A DNA stretch of 64,000 nt, taken from positions 496,001-560,000 of the forward strand of contig NZ_VEXQ01000001.1 in NCBI RefSeq assembly GCF_006376615.1. The letters run 5' to 3'. The stretch is from Buttiauxella sp. B2 (GTDB taxonomy: Bacteria; Pseudomonadota; Gammaproteobacteria; Enterobacterales; Enterobacteriaceae). The position numbers and the translations under genes were made by a program. Position 1 is the stretch's first letter. Every line of letters begins with the position of its first letter. Under the pieces are notes generated by a model that worked only from the letters and a program-made list of their open reading frames with translations, was not told the origin of the DNA and did no database searches. Shown here piece by piece: positions 52,896-61,273 of the stretch.

Positions 52896-54383
52896 ATGAA
52901 AAACCCAACCCTATTGCAATGTTTTCACTGGTATTACCCCGGCGGCGGTGAACTATGGCCTGAAGTTGAAGCGCTGGCACCAAACCTCAACGACATTGGC
53001 ATCAATATGGTCTGGCTCCCCCCCGCTTATAAAGGCAGTTCCGGTGGCTACTCGGTGGGATATGACTGTTACGATCTTTTTGACCTTGGTGAATTTGATC
53101 AAAAAGGATCGGTTGCCACTAAATACGGCGATAAATCACAATTACTGGCAGCCATCAAAGCTTTGCAGGAAAACGAAATTGCCGTACTGCTTGATGTGGT
53201 GGTCAATCACAAAATGGGTGCGGATGAAAAAGAGCGCATTCGTGTTAATCGCGTCAATGAAGAAAACCGTAATGAAATAGACGACGAAGTACTCGAATGC
53301 GAAGCCTGGACGCGTTACACCTTCCCTGCCCGCGCTGGTAAATATTCGCAGTTCATCTGGGATTACAAATGCTTTAGTGGTGTCGACCACATCGAAAACC
53401 CTGATGAAGACGGCATCTTTAAAATCATCAACGATTACACCGGCGAAGGCTGGAACGACCAGGTTGATGATGAACTCGGTAATTTTGACTATCTGATGGG
53501 CGAAAATATCGACTTCCGAAACCACGCCGTCACAGAAGAGCTAAAATATTGGGCGCGTTGGGTGATGCAAGAAACCGGCTGTAATGGCTTTCGCCTCGAC
53601 GCGGTAAAACACATTCCCGCCTGGTTCTATAAAGAGTGGATTGAGCATGTGCAAGAAGTGGCCGAACAGCCGCTGTTTATCGTTGCTGAATATTGGTCAC
53701 ACGAAGTCGATAAGCTTCAGGAATATATCGCCCAGGTCGATGGCAAAACGATGTTGTTTGACGCGCCACTGCAAATGAAATTTCACCAGGCGTCACAACA
53801 AGGCAGTGATTACGACATGAGTCAGATTTTTACCGGTACTCTGGTCGAAGCCGACCCGTTCCATGCCATTACCCTTGTCGCAAATCACGATACGCAACCG
53901 CTGCAATCTCTCGAAGCCCCCGTTGAAGCGTGGTTCAAACCACTGGCTTACGCACTGATTTTATTGCGTGAAAACGGTGTGCCGAGCGTGTTTTATCCGG
54001 ATTTATTTGGTGCCAGCTACGACGACGAAGGTGGCGATGGTGAGACTTACCACATCGACATGCCAGTCATCGAACAGCTTGATGATTTAATTCATGCCCG
54101 TGAACGCTTCGCCCACGGTGTGCAAACGCTCTATTTTGATCACCCTAACTGCATTGCGTTCAGTCGCAGTGGCACTGATGAAAATCCTGGCTGTGTCGTC
54201 GTGTTATCGAACGGTGACGAAGGCGAAAAAGTGATTACGCTTGGGGATAATTATGGCGGCAAAAACTGGCGAGATTATCTGGGTAACCGAGAAGAAATTA
54301 TCACGACCGATGAAAACGGCAACGCGACCTTTTCCTGTAATGGTGGCAGCGTCAGCGTCTGGGTAATGGAAGAAGTGTTGTAG
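52896..54383 (+). CDS. amyA: Cytoplasmic alpha-amylase
   Basis: This 495-residue GH13 enzyme has no signal peptide and hydrolyses internal alpha-1,4 links in maltodextrins or glycogen in the cytoplasm. The four GH13 regions are visible: [16 protein letters not shown] (nucleophile Asp), FIVAEYW (acid/base Glu) and VANHDTQ (transition-state Asp). The ATG at 52896 ([18 protein letters not shown]) matches E. coli AmyA length exactly; a GTG nine bases upstream is too close to the ribosome site. It follows fliT as in E. coli. Confidence 0.97.
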   Translation: MKNPTLLQCFHWYYPGGGELWPEVEALAPNLNDIGINMVWLPPAYKGSSGGYSVGYDCYDLFDLGEFDQKGSVATKYGDKSQLLAAIKALQENEIAVLLDVVVNHKMGADEKERIRVNRVNEENRNEIDDEVLECEAWTRYTFPARAGKYSQFIWDYKCFSGVDHIENPDEDGIFKIINDYTGEGWNDQVDDELGNFDYLMGENIDFRNHAVTEELKYWARWVMQETGCNGFRLDAVKHIPAWFYKEWIEHVQEVAEQPLFIVAEYWSHEVDKLQEYIAQVDGKTMLFDAPLQMKFHQASQQGSDYDMSQIFTGTLVEADPFHAITLVANHDTQPLQSLEAPVEAWFKPLAYALILLRENGVPSVFYPDLFGASYDDEGGDGETYHIDMPVIEQLDDLIHARERFAHGVQTLYFDHPNCIAFSRSGTDENPGCVVVLSNGDEGEKVITLGDNYGGKNWRDYLGNREEIITTDENGNATFSCNGGSVSVWVMEEVL

Positions 54384-54397
54384 ATTGAGGGTGAAAC

Positions 54398-54423
54398 TCC
54401 CTCTCCTGAGACCTGGAGAGGGA
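54398..54423. terminator. Hairpin after amyA
   Basis: TCCCTCTCC and GGAGAGGGA form a 9-bp stem with an 8-nt loop 15 nt after the amyA stop, between convergent amyA and yedD. It resembles the dispersed CCCTCTCC/GGAGAGGG intergenic hairpins of enterobacteria. Confidence 0.65.
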
Positions 54424-54432
54424 AATTGTCAT

Positions 54433-54846
54433 TTACGGTAACTTGGTTTCCAGCGGGTTTTTCTGCAAATAATCCGCACATTCTTGCGTCGGGCGCTCAA
54501 CGCGTTTGAGCTTCATACCTGCATACTCAAGCGTATCGCCTTCACGTTCCACGCTATAAACTTCTCGCTTGTTCGTGACGTTATACCAGTCATCTGAACG
54601 CCGCGTCAGTTTACCCGGCAGAGCAATCACGCGTTGCCACTGACGGCAATCCAGCGTATCCCCTTCAGAGGTAACCACAAGCGTGGCAATCGCTTCCGGG
54701 CTCACCATCTCACTTTGCGGCCCTTGAGACTGCCAATATCCGGCAAGTCCCGCAGGTGCTGGGGTTTTAACTACGTCGCGGTAATCATCAACCTGCACGC
54801 AACCGCTCAACGCCAGCAACACTGTCAGTAATGCAATCTTCTTCAT
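54433..54846 (-). CDS. yedD: YedD outer-membrane lipoprotein
   Basis: This 137-residue lipoprotein has the signal MKKIALLTVLLALSGC (Cys16) with Val at +2, predicting outer-membrane sorting. The mature part matches E. coli YedD: DYRDVVKTPAPAGLAGYWQSQGPQ, SPEAIATLVVTSEGDTLDCRQWQRVIALPGKLT and NPLETKLP. Its function is not defined. Two adjacent ATGs exist; the second (54846) has better spacing from GGGA and gives the family length. Confidence 0.93.
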   Translation of the reverse strand: MKKIALLTVLLALSGCVQVDDYRDVVKTPAPAGLAGYWQSQGPQSEMVSPEAIATLVVTSEGDTLDCRQWQRVIALPGKLTRRSDDWYNVTNKREVYSVEREGDTLEYAGMKLKRVERPTQECADYLQKNPLETKLP

Positions 54847-54984
54847 CATCTATCCCGACTGCGGAGAAAAAATAATTTTCGCATTAAAGCACTTAACCCG
54901 CCAGTGTTTCAGCGGCTTGCAGTGAAGTGAAGATGCACTGGTTTTGTTCAGTGTGACGTTTCAGGCTTATTAAATAACTTTTTA

Positions 54985-55605
54985 TTATCGGCTACTCAAC
55001 GCCAGTTTTGCGGCAAACAGCATGAAAACCCCGCCCGTGACGCGATCCATCCATTTGACTATGGATGGGATCTTAAATAGTTCTGACGCGTAACTCGTCG
55101 CCATAATTAATGTTAATGACCAAAGCGTACCTAAAACGACATGTATAGAAACCAGCAGGAACGTCCAGATGACAGGCGAATGGCCTTCGGGGATAAACTG
55201 CGGTAAAAACGAGACGTAGAATACGCCAATCTTAGGATTTAATACGTTCCCGAGCATGCCTCTTAAAAACCAATTTCCTGAGGGAGCCCCGCCTGTTTGG
55301 TGCGTATCAAATGTTTCCCGCGGTTTGAAAATGAGGTGCAACCCCAACCAGAACAAGTACGCTGCTCCACACCATTTGAGGATATCGTAAGCCAGTTCAG
55401 ATGCGGCAAGCAGCGCGCCTAAACCAAACGCGACAAGTGCACCCCAGATAAAGCAGCCGCTATCGATTCCTAATGCTGCATGAAAAGCCTTTTTGCCACC
55501 TTCAACTGTGGCTGTCCGCAGTATGAGTGCAGTGTCGAGTCCAGGGGTCAGCGTTAAGAGTAACGCGGCAAAAGAAAAAGCAAGAAGTGAGTCCGTGACA
55601 GACAT
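54985..55605 (-). CDS. LysE/RhtB-family amino acid exporter
   Basis: This 206-residue inner-membrane protein has six hydrophobic segments and the family motif LTPGLDTALILRTATVEGGKKAFHAALGIDSG near the N-terminus, plus WCGAAYLFWLGLHLI and RGMLGNVLNPKIGVFYVSFLPQF. LysE/RhtB proteins export amino acids or derivatives; the specific substrate is unknown. It is a single gene with no operon partners. Confidence 0.92.
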   Translation of the reverse strand: MSVTDSLLAFSFAALLLTLTPGLDTALILRTATVEGGKKAFHAALGIDSGCFIWGALVAFGLGALLAASELAYDILKWCGAAYLFWLGLHLIFKPRETFDTHQTGGAPSGNWFLRGMLGNVLNPKIGVFYVSFLPQFIPEGHSPVIWTFLLVSIHVVLGTLWSLTLIMATSYASELFKIPSIVKWMDRVTGGVFMLFAAKLALSSR

Positions 55606-55809
55606 TTTCTATCTCCGAAAAAGTGGATGTTACTGAAAAGTTAACAACCCCACAATTGAAAATTTTTCAGGTCATACAGCCTGTTGCGATTGTTTGTCAC
55701 TACCTCAATTTTAGAAAATTTGATACGTGTAATAGTTTTTACAAACTCAATGGCGAGTTATAAATTATGAATTAAGATTATTCCTATAAACCATAAAAGG
55801 GATATTGCC

Positions 55810-56322
55810 ATGAATGATTTCTTTTCAACATTAAAATATGACTTAAAAATCAATACTGCCAAATCTAAACTTATCATTCTTATTTTCAGGATGGCCACTA
55901 TTCATGCCAAAACAAAAGCGCTTTACCCGCTATCACTGATGTTTGTGATTTTAAATAGAGTGGTTAACGAAGGGCTTTTCGGCGTGGAGCTTTCCTATCA
56001 TTTAAAAATTGGTAAGGGCTTTAAGATTTGGCATGGTAACTCAATGATTATAAACAGGAGTTGCGTCATTGGCGAAGGGTTTACCATCCGACAGTTCTGC
56101 ACGCTTGGCAGCAATAAAAATGGTGTCGATATCAAATTTAAAGTAGGCAACAATGTCAACATGGGTGCGCATTCATGCATCATTGGTGATGATATCGAGA
56201 TAGGCGATAACGTCACCATTGGTGTTGGAACACTGATTTTAAAAAGCGTCCCATCAAATAGCACGGTTATTTCAAGCAACAAAATGGTTATTATTGAAAA
56301 ACAAGAAACGTTATCTGCTTAA
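55810..56322 (+). CDS. Hexapeptide-repeat acyltransferase, serine acetyltransferase/WcaB-like
   Basis: This 170-residue protein has an N-terminal helical segment and a left-handed beta-helix of hexapeptide repeats (IGKGFKIWHGNSMIINRSCVIGEGFTIRQFCTLGSN; VGNNVNMGAHSCIIGDDIEIGDNVTIGVGTLILKSV). The His in IWHGNS and the Gly-rich turns are those of CysE-type acetyl-CoA enzymes, and the overall length and N-terminus are like WcaB of the colanic acid pathway. It stands alone next to the LysE-type gene, in AT-rich DNA near an ERIC element, and may be a moved or orphan polysaccharide O-acetyltransferase. Confidence 0.85.
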   Translation: MNDFFSTLKYDLKINTAKSKLIILIFRMATIHAKTKALYPLSLMFVILNRVVNEGLFGVELSYHLKIGKGFKIWHGNSMIINRSCVIGEGFTIRQFCTLGSNKNGVDIKFKVGNNVNMGAHSCIIGDDIEIGDNVTIGVGTLILKSVPSNSTVISSNKMVIIEKQETLSA

Positions 56323-56379
56323 ATTAAATATCATGCTTTAGTTGTATTTACTTATTTAAGAAAATAAAAACAAATACCA

Positions 56380-56492
56380 AAATAATTGAAGTTGCATCAA
56401 GGCAGCAAGTGAGCAAATCCTAATGAGCTTACTAAACTAAGTGATTTTGGGGCGCGCCCGTCGCCAACGCAGATGCAGCTTCAAGCATGGAA
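56380..56492. repeat. ERIC element downstream of the acyltransferase gene
   Basis: It contains the diverged ERIC centre GAGCTTACTAAACTAAGTGA with flanking arms AAATCCTAA / TTTTGGGGCG and the end segment CGCAGATGCAGCTTCAAGCATG, close to the 127-bp consensus. It fills part of a 366-bp gap; the remainder (to 56688) shows no gene. Confidence 0.75.
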
Positions 56493-56688
56493 ATGAACAA
56501 CGACAAAAAGTCATGATGAAGCTGAAAATGCCGGTGCAAATATCCAGCAGGTATGCTTATCGCGCACGCGCAGCGTGTTTTATGCCCATAGCCGTCATCT
56601 GCGCCTAACCATTTGAATAACTGCCACTGATATCCCATATATCGTGAACATAAAACCTTCACCGTACTGTATTTGGATTTATGTGAGC

Positions 56689-58053
56689 TTATGGGTAAAA
56701 CGACCGTTTGGACTTAATCAGCATATAGCTATTCGTCAGCTGTCTGAGCTGCAACTCCGTCGAATTAAGCAGTGCCTGAGACGCGGGTTGCCCTTCCGGC
56801 GTGTTTTGCAATTGCCTGATAAGCTCAGCAGCCGGGACGCTTTCATTCAGTGCCTGCGTTATTGAGAACACGGCAGATTTAAGTTCACTTACCGTCATGT
56901 ATTTCCCTTTCTTCTCATCCAGCTGATTGAGCCGATCCTGAAGTTGTTGAAGTGCTGTCATCCCTTTACTCCAACCTTCGAGACCCGACTGCGGCAAAGC
57001 ATTAGCGGTCAGCATTGAACGCCACTTCGTTTGAGCCTGAGCAGCTAATTGAGTGCCTGGATAGAGCTGTTGTGTCTGTTCCACTAACTGATTGCCATAC
57101 TGAAGCGTCCAGAACGGTGGCAATTGACTAAGCTCCTTCAGCCGCTCATCAAGCTTCTTTCCGTATGCCGGATTGTTGCCCAGCCACGAAGGACTGTCGC
57201 TGAGTAACTGCCCTGAAGCTGAAGCGGACAATACAGACGGGAGCGGCGACACGGATGCCATTACCCTTTCCTCTTCCGGATGGCTCAGTAGCACAGGAAT
57301 AACCTTGAATACGAGAACACTGATGACAGTAGCCGTCACCAAACCGGTAATGAACGCTTTCGCCGGTGTGAGCCGTGCCGGTTGTTCCGTTTTAATTTCA
57401 ACATCGGCTAATGGTTGTGAATTCACGACATAAACCCAGCGAGTATCGGCGTCATCACTTGCTGAAGCGAGAGTCTTCATTGGCAGCGTAACCGCAGGCG
57501 TCTGATGTTCTGTATTTGTCGCACTTGCATCGCTGTTTTCAAGCCGAATGACTGCATTTTGCAGCATCTGGCGCAACGTATCGGTACCTGCTGCGTGATG
57601 AAGCTCCAGTCGCTGTAACAGCTCGCTAGTTGAAGTCAGTAATTGTTCGGTTTGATACAGGACCGGGAGGTCAGTTCTCTGGAGCGTCTGTGTCCGAAAA
57701 ATTTGCTGAAGGCGCTTGCTCAAGCTACTGAGTATCTCCATTCGGGCATGTGCTGATGCAGGCCACATTGCTGACCACTGATAACGGATCAGGGCATCAA
57801 GAATAGCCAGCCCTTCTTTGAGCCCATGAATTCCCGATATCTGTGTTCTGGCTAGCGTGTACCATGCGGCTGTCTGAAGCTCGACCCCATTGGATTCGAA
57901 AAGATTTAATGCCAGTTTTTCAACATGCATCCAGTTCACATCTGGACGGGCCGGGTGAGATAGCTTCGCTAATTCATCACGCAGGGCTGAATAATCGGGC
58001 AAAGTTCGGGGATCACTACCTGTTTTCAGGTGATGTTCGTGTGCCTGGGACAT
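56689..58053 (-). CDS. T6SS VasL/TssA-like protein
   Basis: This 454-residue protein has an ImpA_N domain (about residues 15-115: LRDELAKLSHPARPDVNWMHVEKLALNLFESNGVELQTAAWYTLAR), a membrane helix (about 230-252), and a C-terminal VasL-type domain (about 310-445). It is a TssA-class relative; such proteins help prime or anchor the distal end of the type VI sheath. It is the last gene of the cluster portion seen here and lies 39 nt after tssE. Confidence 0.82.
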   Translation of the reverse strand: MSQAHEHHLKTGSDPRTLPDYSALRDELAKLSHPARPDVNWMHVEKLALNLFESNGVELQTAAWYTLARTQISGIHGLKEGLAILDALIRYQWSAMWPASAHARMEILSSLSKRLQQIFRTQTLQRTDLPVLYQTEQLLTSTSELLQRLELHHAAGTDTLRQMLQNAVIRLENSDASATNTEHQTPAVTLPMKTLASASDDADTRWVYVVNSQPLADVEIKTEQPARLTPAKAFITGLVTATVISVLVFKVIPVLLSHPEEERVMASVSPLPSVLSASASGQLLSDSPSWLGNNPAYGKKLDERLKELSQLPPFWTLQYGNQLVEQTQQLYPGTQLAAQAQTKWRSMLTANALPQSGLEGWSKGMTALQQLQDRLNQLDEKKGKYMTVSELKSAVFSITQALNESVPAAELIRQLQNTPEGQPASQALLNSTELQLRQLTNSYMLIKSKRSFYP

Positions 58054-58092
58054 GGTGATATCCGTGTCAAAGAGGGATTGAGGGTGTGGGGG

Positions 58093-58542
58093 TTAACTAA
58101 ATTGATTTTGTTCCAGATAATTTTGCTGCTTCAGATGCCTGAGCATCACTTTGCCCTCGGGCATAAATTCCGTTCCATACCGAACCAGGCCGACACCTTT
58201 TAATTCAGCATCGATGGCGTAACGTAATTCACCCGGCACGTCCTGCTCCAGTAAAATGACGGCCAGTGACTGCAAACGGGGTTCGTACTTCAGCAACACC
58301 CCGGAGAGTGTGTCGATCAACTCATGAGCGGTACCTGGCATGCCCTGCAAAATTTTGGTCATGTCGGGCAAACCATAGTCAGGTAAATGGGATATGGTTT
58401 CTGCGCGCGAATTCAGGATGCGCTGGATATTATCCAGTACCGATAAAATCACCTGGTCTTCTTCATTGACTGCATCAAGTGGCAAGTCACCGGTAAAATT
58501 ACCCGTGAGGATTTCATATAGAGAAGGAGATTTTCTGTTCAT
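58093..58542 (-). CDS. tssE: T6SS baseplate subunit TssE (gp25-like)
   Basis: This 149-residue cytoplasmic protein is the baseplate wedge component related to phage T4 gp25. It begins NRKSPSLYEILTGNF, has SVLDNIQRILNSRAETISHLPDYGLPDM (the conserved NxxRILxTRxxxxxxxxxYGLPD pattern) and ends with an ELRYAIDAELKG segment. Length is near the family norm. It lies between the immunity gene and vasL, with a gap of about 77 nt upstream. Confidence 0.92.
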   Translation of the reverse strand: MNRKSPSLYEILTGNFTGDLPLDAVNEEDQVILSVLDNIQRILNSRAETISHLPDYGLPDMTKILQGMPGTAHELIDTLSGVLLKYEPRLQSLAVILLEQDVPGELRYAIDAELKGVGLVRYGTEFMPEGKVMLRHLKQQNYLEQNQFS

Positions 58543-58619
58543 TATAAATTAGAACCGTAAATAAATTAGCCTGCGGGTAAAGGATGTGACAGCCATTCCA
58601 GGTGGGTGATAATGCCGTG

Positions 58620-59732
58620 TTAGCTTTCATCCGGGTGACTGATATAGGCACTGCCACCATCTTCTCGTTGCAACAAACTCCACACTGCGGGAATACGGAT
58701 TTCAGAAGCGTACATATTACTCTGATATTGAGTAGCCACCGGCATTAAGGCTCCGGACTGAACATCAATAAATTGCTGGTGTCCTCCGGCAATGGTCACC
58801 CAGTGCCCTGAATGCGGACAGCGCTCCCCACTCTGACAGGTAATGCGTTTACCCGGTTCATCATCCAAAAAATATTCTGACTCATCCGGAATAATACCGT
58901 CGCAATAGCGGGTATCTTCCCAGACCAGTCGCCAGTGAACATCACGATAACCCCAGCCATCCTGTAACAGACTGTCTTCGTAAACCTGTCGGGGAGCATT
59001 CATCCCACGAATGAAATAGTTATATGCGCCGAGATTTTTAAACCCATTGATATCCGTTTTAATCACCAGTAATTTATGGTTGTACTGAATTTTTACCGGT
59101 TCCCAGATGCCGTCACAGGGCACCGGATCGTCAGTTTTAATAATGATGTCGCTGCGTTCTGGTACGGGCGGGAGAGTTTTAGGAAATACTGGGTAAGCCA
59201 GCTTATTTAAATTATAGTGATATTTATCTGGGTTCAGTAAAAAATCCGCATCAAAAAAGTTACTCACGTTATTGTGTGGTGGGTATACCAGATACTCGCC
59301 GTGTATTTTTGCGGCAATCTTTAATTTATTCAATTTTTCGATTTCAGGTGGATACGGTTCTCTTTGCACACCTCTTTCGTGGCACAGTGGATAAAAGAAA
59401 CTTTCCACCAATCCAACCGGACGTGCAACTTGGTGAAACTCGCCAGTTAAACGTTGCCATACCTGCCTGTTGCCCGCAGCCAGTTCGAGTAACCCTTCAT
59501 CATAGAGACGCAATGCATCGTAAACCCAGATGATCGTCTCCGGATCAAAACCATCCGCCCTATCCTCCGGCCAGGTTTTCAGTGCCTCTTCATACTTCTC
59601 AGCAAAATACGCCCATGCATCACGCTTGCGCTGCCACAGGCTGTAGCTGCTCAGACGTAGCAATAACCAAAATAGTTTGCGGCGCACAAGATCTTCAGTC
59701 ATTGGATATTTGTTTTTTTGAATGGCAATCAT
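58620..59732 (-). CDS. Putative T6SS immunity protein (Imm71/Imm72-like)
   Basis: This 370-residue cytoplasmic protein directly follows the toxin gene with a 4-nt overlap (ATGA), the arrangement expected for effector-immunity pairs. Its N-terminus (KLFWLLLRLSSYSLWQRKRDAWAYFAEKY) and the C-terminal CPHSGHWVTIAGGHQQFIDVQSGALMP resemble Imm71/Imm72 family members, which occur in polymorphic-toxin loci. No signal peptide or membrane helix is seen, so it should neutralise a toxin active in the cytoplasm. The family call is from motif memory and is moderate. Confidence 0.65.
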   Translation of the reverse strand: MIAIQKNKYPMTEDLVRRKLFWLLLRLSSYSLWQRKRDAWAYFAEKYEEALKTWPEDRADGFDPETIIWVYDALRLYDEGLLELAAGNRQVWQRLTGEFHQVARPVGLVESFFYPLCHERGVQREPYPPEIEKLNKLKIAAKIHGEYLVYPPHNNVSNFFDADFLLNPDKYHYNLNKLAYPVFPKTLPPVPERSDIIIKTDDPVPCDGIWEPVKIQYNHKLLVIKTDINGFKNLGAYNYFIRGMNAPRQVYEDSLLQDGWGYRDVHWRLVWEDTRYCDGIIPDESEYFLDDEPGKRITCQSGERCPHSGHWVTIAGGHQQFIDVQSGALMPVATQYQSNMYASEIRIPAVWSLLQREDGGSAYISHPDES

Positions 59733-61273
59733 TGTTCACTTCCTGTAGTCGTCTGGTGCTCAATACGGGCGGCGTTAATAATGGCTCTGTCCTTCACCTT
59801 GCTGCGCAGTTCATCGTCATGCAATTTACGTGTATACGTAGAATATGGCGGCTCAATCCCTTCTGGTTTACTGTAACCATGCACACCATTCACATCCTGC
59901 CAGATTGTTGGATAAAACTCGGCTTTCACGCCTTTAAACTCCACGCTGGTAGGCTGACCGGTGGCCTTTACCTGCTCACCAATACGATTGAGCTCATTTT
60001 TCAGCATGACATCCAGATTAATAATCACCTGTTCGCCCCCTCCTTCCAGATACTGTGCAGGGCGTTTATCACCAAACTGTTCTGCAATTTTACCATACCA
60101 GGCATTAGTGCCCGGCATTCTGGTCGCCAGGTCTTCCGGCAGATGCAGTACCACCAAAAAACCGTTACCGTTCCATTCATCCAGCACCGCCGATAATTTT
60201 CGCCACTCTTCAGCACTCCCAGGAACCTTCTGATAACCCCAGAATCCACCAGCTGCCCAGGAGCCTTTTGACGCTAAATCCGTCGGGTTACCAAAGGCTC
60301 GATAAATCGTGCTACCAGCCATATCGCGGGCACTTTTAGCGGTAATTTCTCCGCTGAAAGAGGCGATATCCGTAAACACTTGCTCATCACCAAATGCTGG
60401 ACTTTTCCCTTTCCAGTTAACAATATCTGGATACCCTGCCTTCGAGTATTTAAGCCGCAGCCTGTCGTTATGGATTTCCTCAGCATGAATACTCGGATAA
60501 CGCGTCCCTTGCTTCGGTGCTTCCCGTAGAGGACGCTCAATCAAATAGGCCTCTGCTTCACGCTGCACATTAGTACGACCCGCTCCCGTCGCTATCGTAT
60601 GAATTTCACCTTTATATACCAACGCCTGAAGGACCCGCAGTTTGGCATCCAGCTCTTTCAGCGCCTGCGGGATCATTTTCGACGCCAGCGGCTGCAAGGC
60701 AGCAAAACCGTCCCGCACCCGGATTAAATCTGCCTGCCACTTCTCAGGTAGCATCCGCCCCACTCTGGCTTTCAGAATTTGATTAATCGCGGTGATAATG
60801 GTGTTACACAAATCGCTCATCTTATCGATAAGCTGTGCCTGATACTGAACGACATTCAGTTTATTCAACCACTTCACCGCATCGCCTTCGCCCACACGAT
60901 TCAGAAACTTAATCACATCGTTCAACGTTTCTACATTCTCTGCCGCTTTTGTCGTTACCCGCAGTGCCAGACGCCCGACGCCTTTTATCACACCACCAAT
61001 CACCGGGATCAGTGCAAATAGCAGGATCACCAGGAAGACCCATTCGCTGACGCTCTCCCGCTTCTTCGGTTCTTTTGCCAGTCCAATGGAGACGGCAATC
61101 AGATCGCGTACTGCCGTCACGTCACCGACCAACGGAATCATGCCAATCACCGCATCCACAATAATCTGGCTGATGGTTTGCTTTTCATTAAAGGAACCCT
61201 GAAGTGTCCCCCAGATCCATTGTCCCGTTTCCAGACTGGTTTCTTTAAACCACGCCACTCCCGGCATACTCAT
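59729..61273 (-). CDS. Predicted T6SS effector with N-terminal membrane helices and ADP-ribosyltransferase-like C-terminus
   Basis: This 514-residue protein has an N-terminal LETGQWIWGTLQGSFNEKQT motif followed by hydrophobic segments (about 33-64 and 77-97), a pattern common to VgrG/PAAR-linked effectors that pass the target inner membrane. A helical middle (about 105-225) leads to a C-terminal domain (about 315-430) with Tyr324-Arg325 in STIYRAFGN, SKGSWAAGGFWG, and QYLEGGGEQVIIN (Glu410, Glu414), which recalls the R-S-E triad of arginine-type mono-ADP-ribosyltransferases. It overlaps vgrG and the immunity gene by 4 nt each. The toxin activity is inferred, not shown. Confidence 0.72.
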   Translation of the reverse strand: MSMPGVAWFKETSLETGQWIWGTLQGSFNEKQTISQIIVDAVIGMIPLVGDVTAVRDLIAVSIGLAKEPKKRESVSEWVFLVILLFALIPVIGGVIKGVGRLALRVTTKAAENVETLNDVIKFLNRVGEGDAVKWLNKLNVVQYQAQLIDKMSDLCNTIITAINQILKARVGRMLPEKWQADLIRVRDGFAALQPLASKMIPQALKELDAKLRVLQALVYKGEIHTIATGAGRTNVQREAEAYLIERPLREAPKQGTRYPSIHAEEIHNDRLRLKYSKAGYPDIVNWKGKSPAFGDEQVFTDIASFSGEITAKSARDMAGSTIYRAFGNPTDLASKGSWAAGGFWGYQKVPGSAEEWRKLSAVLDEWNGNGFLVVLHLPEDLATRMPGTNAWYGKIAEQFGDKRPAQYLEGGGEQVIINLDVMLKNELNRIGEQVKATGQPTSVEFKGVKAEFYPTIWQDVNGVHGYSKPEGIEPPYSTYTRKLHDDELRSKVKDRAIINAARIEHQTTTGSEQ

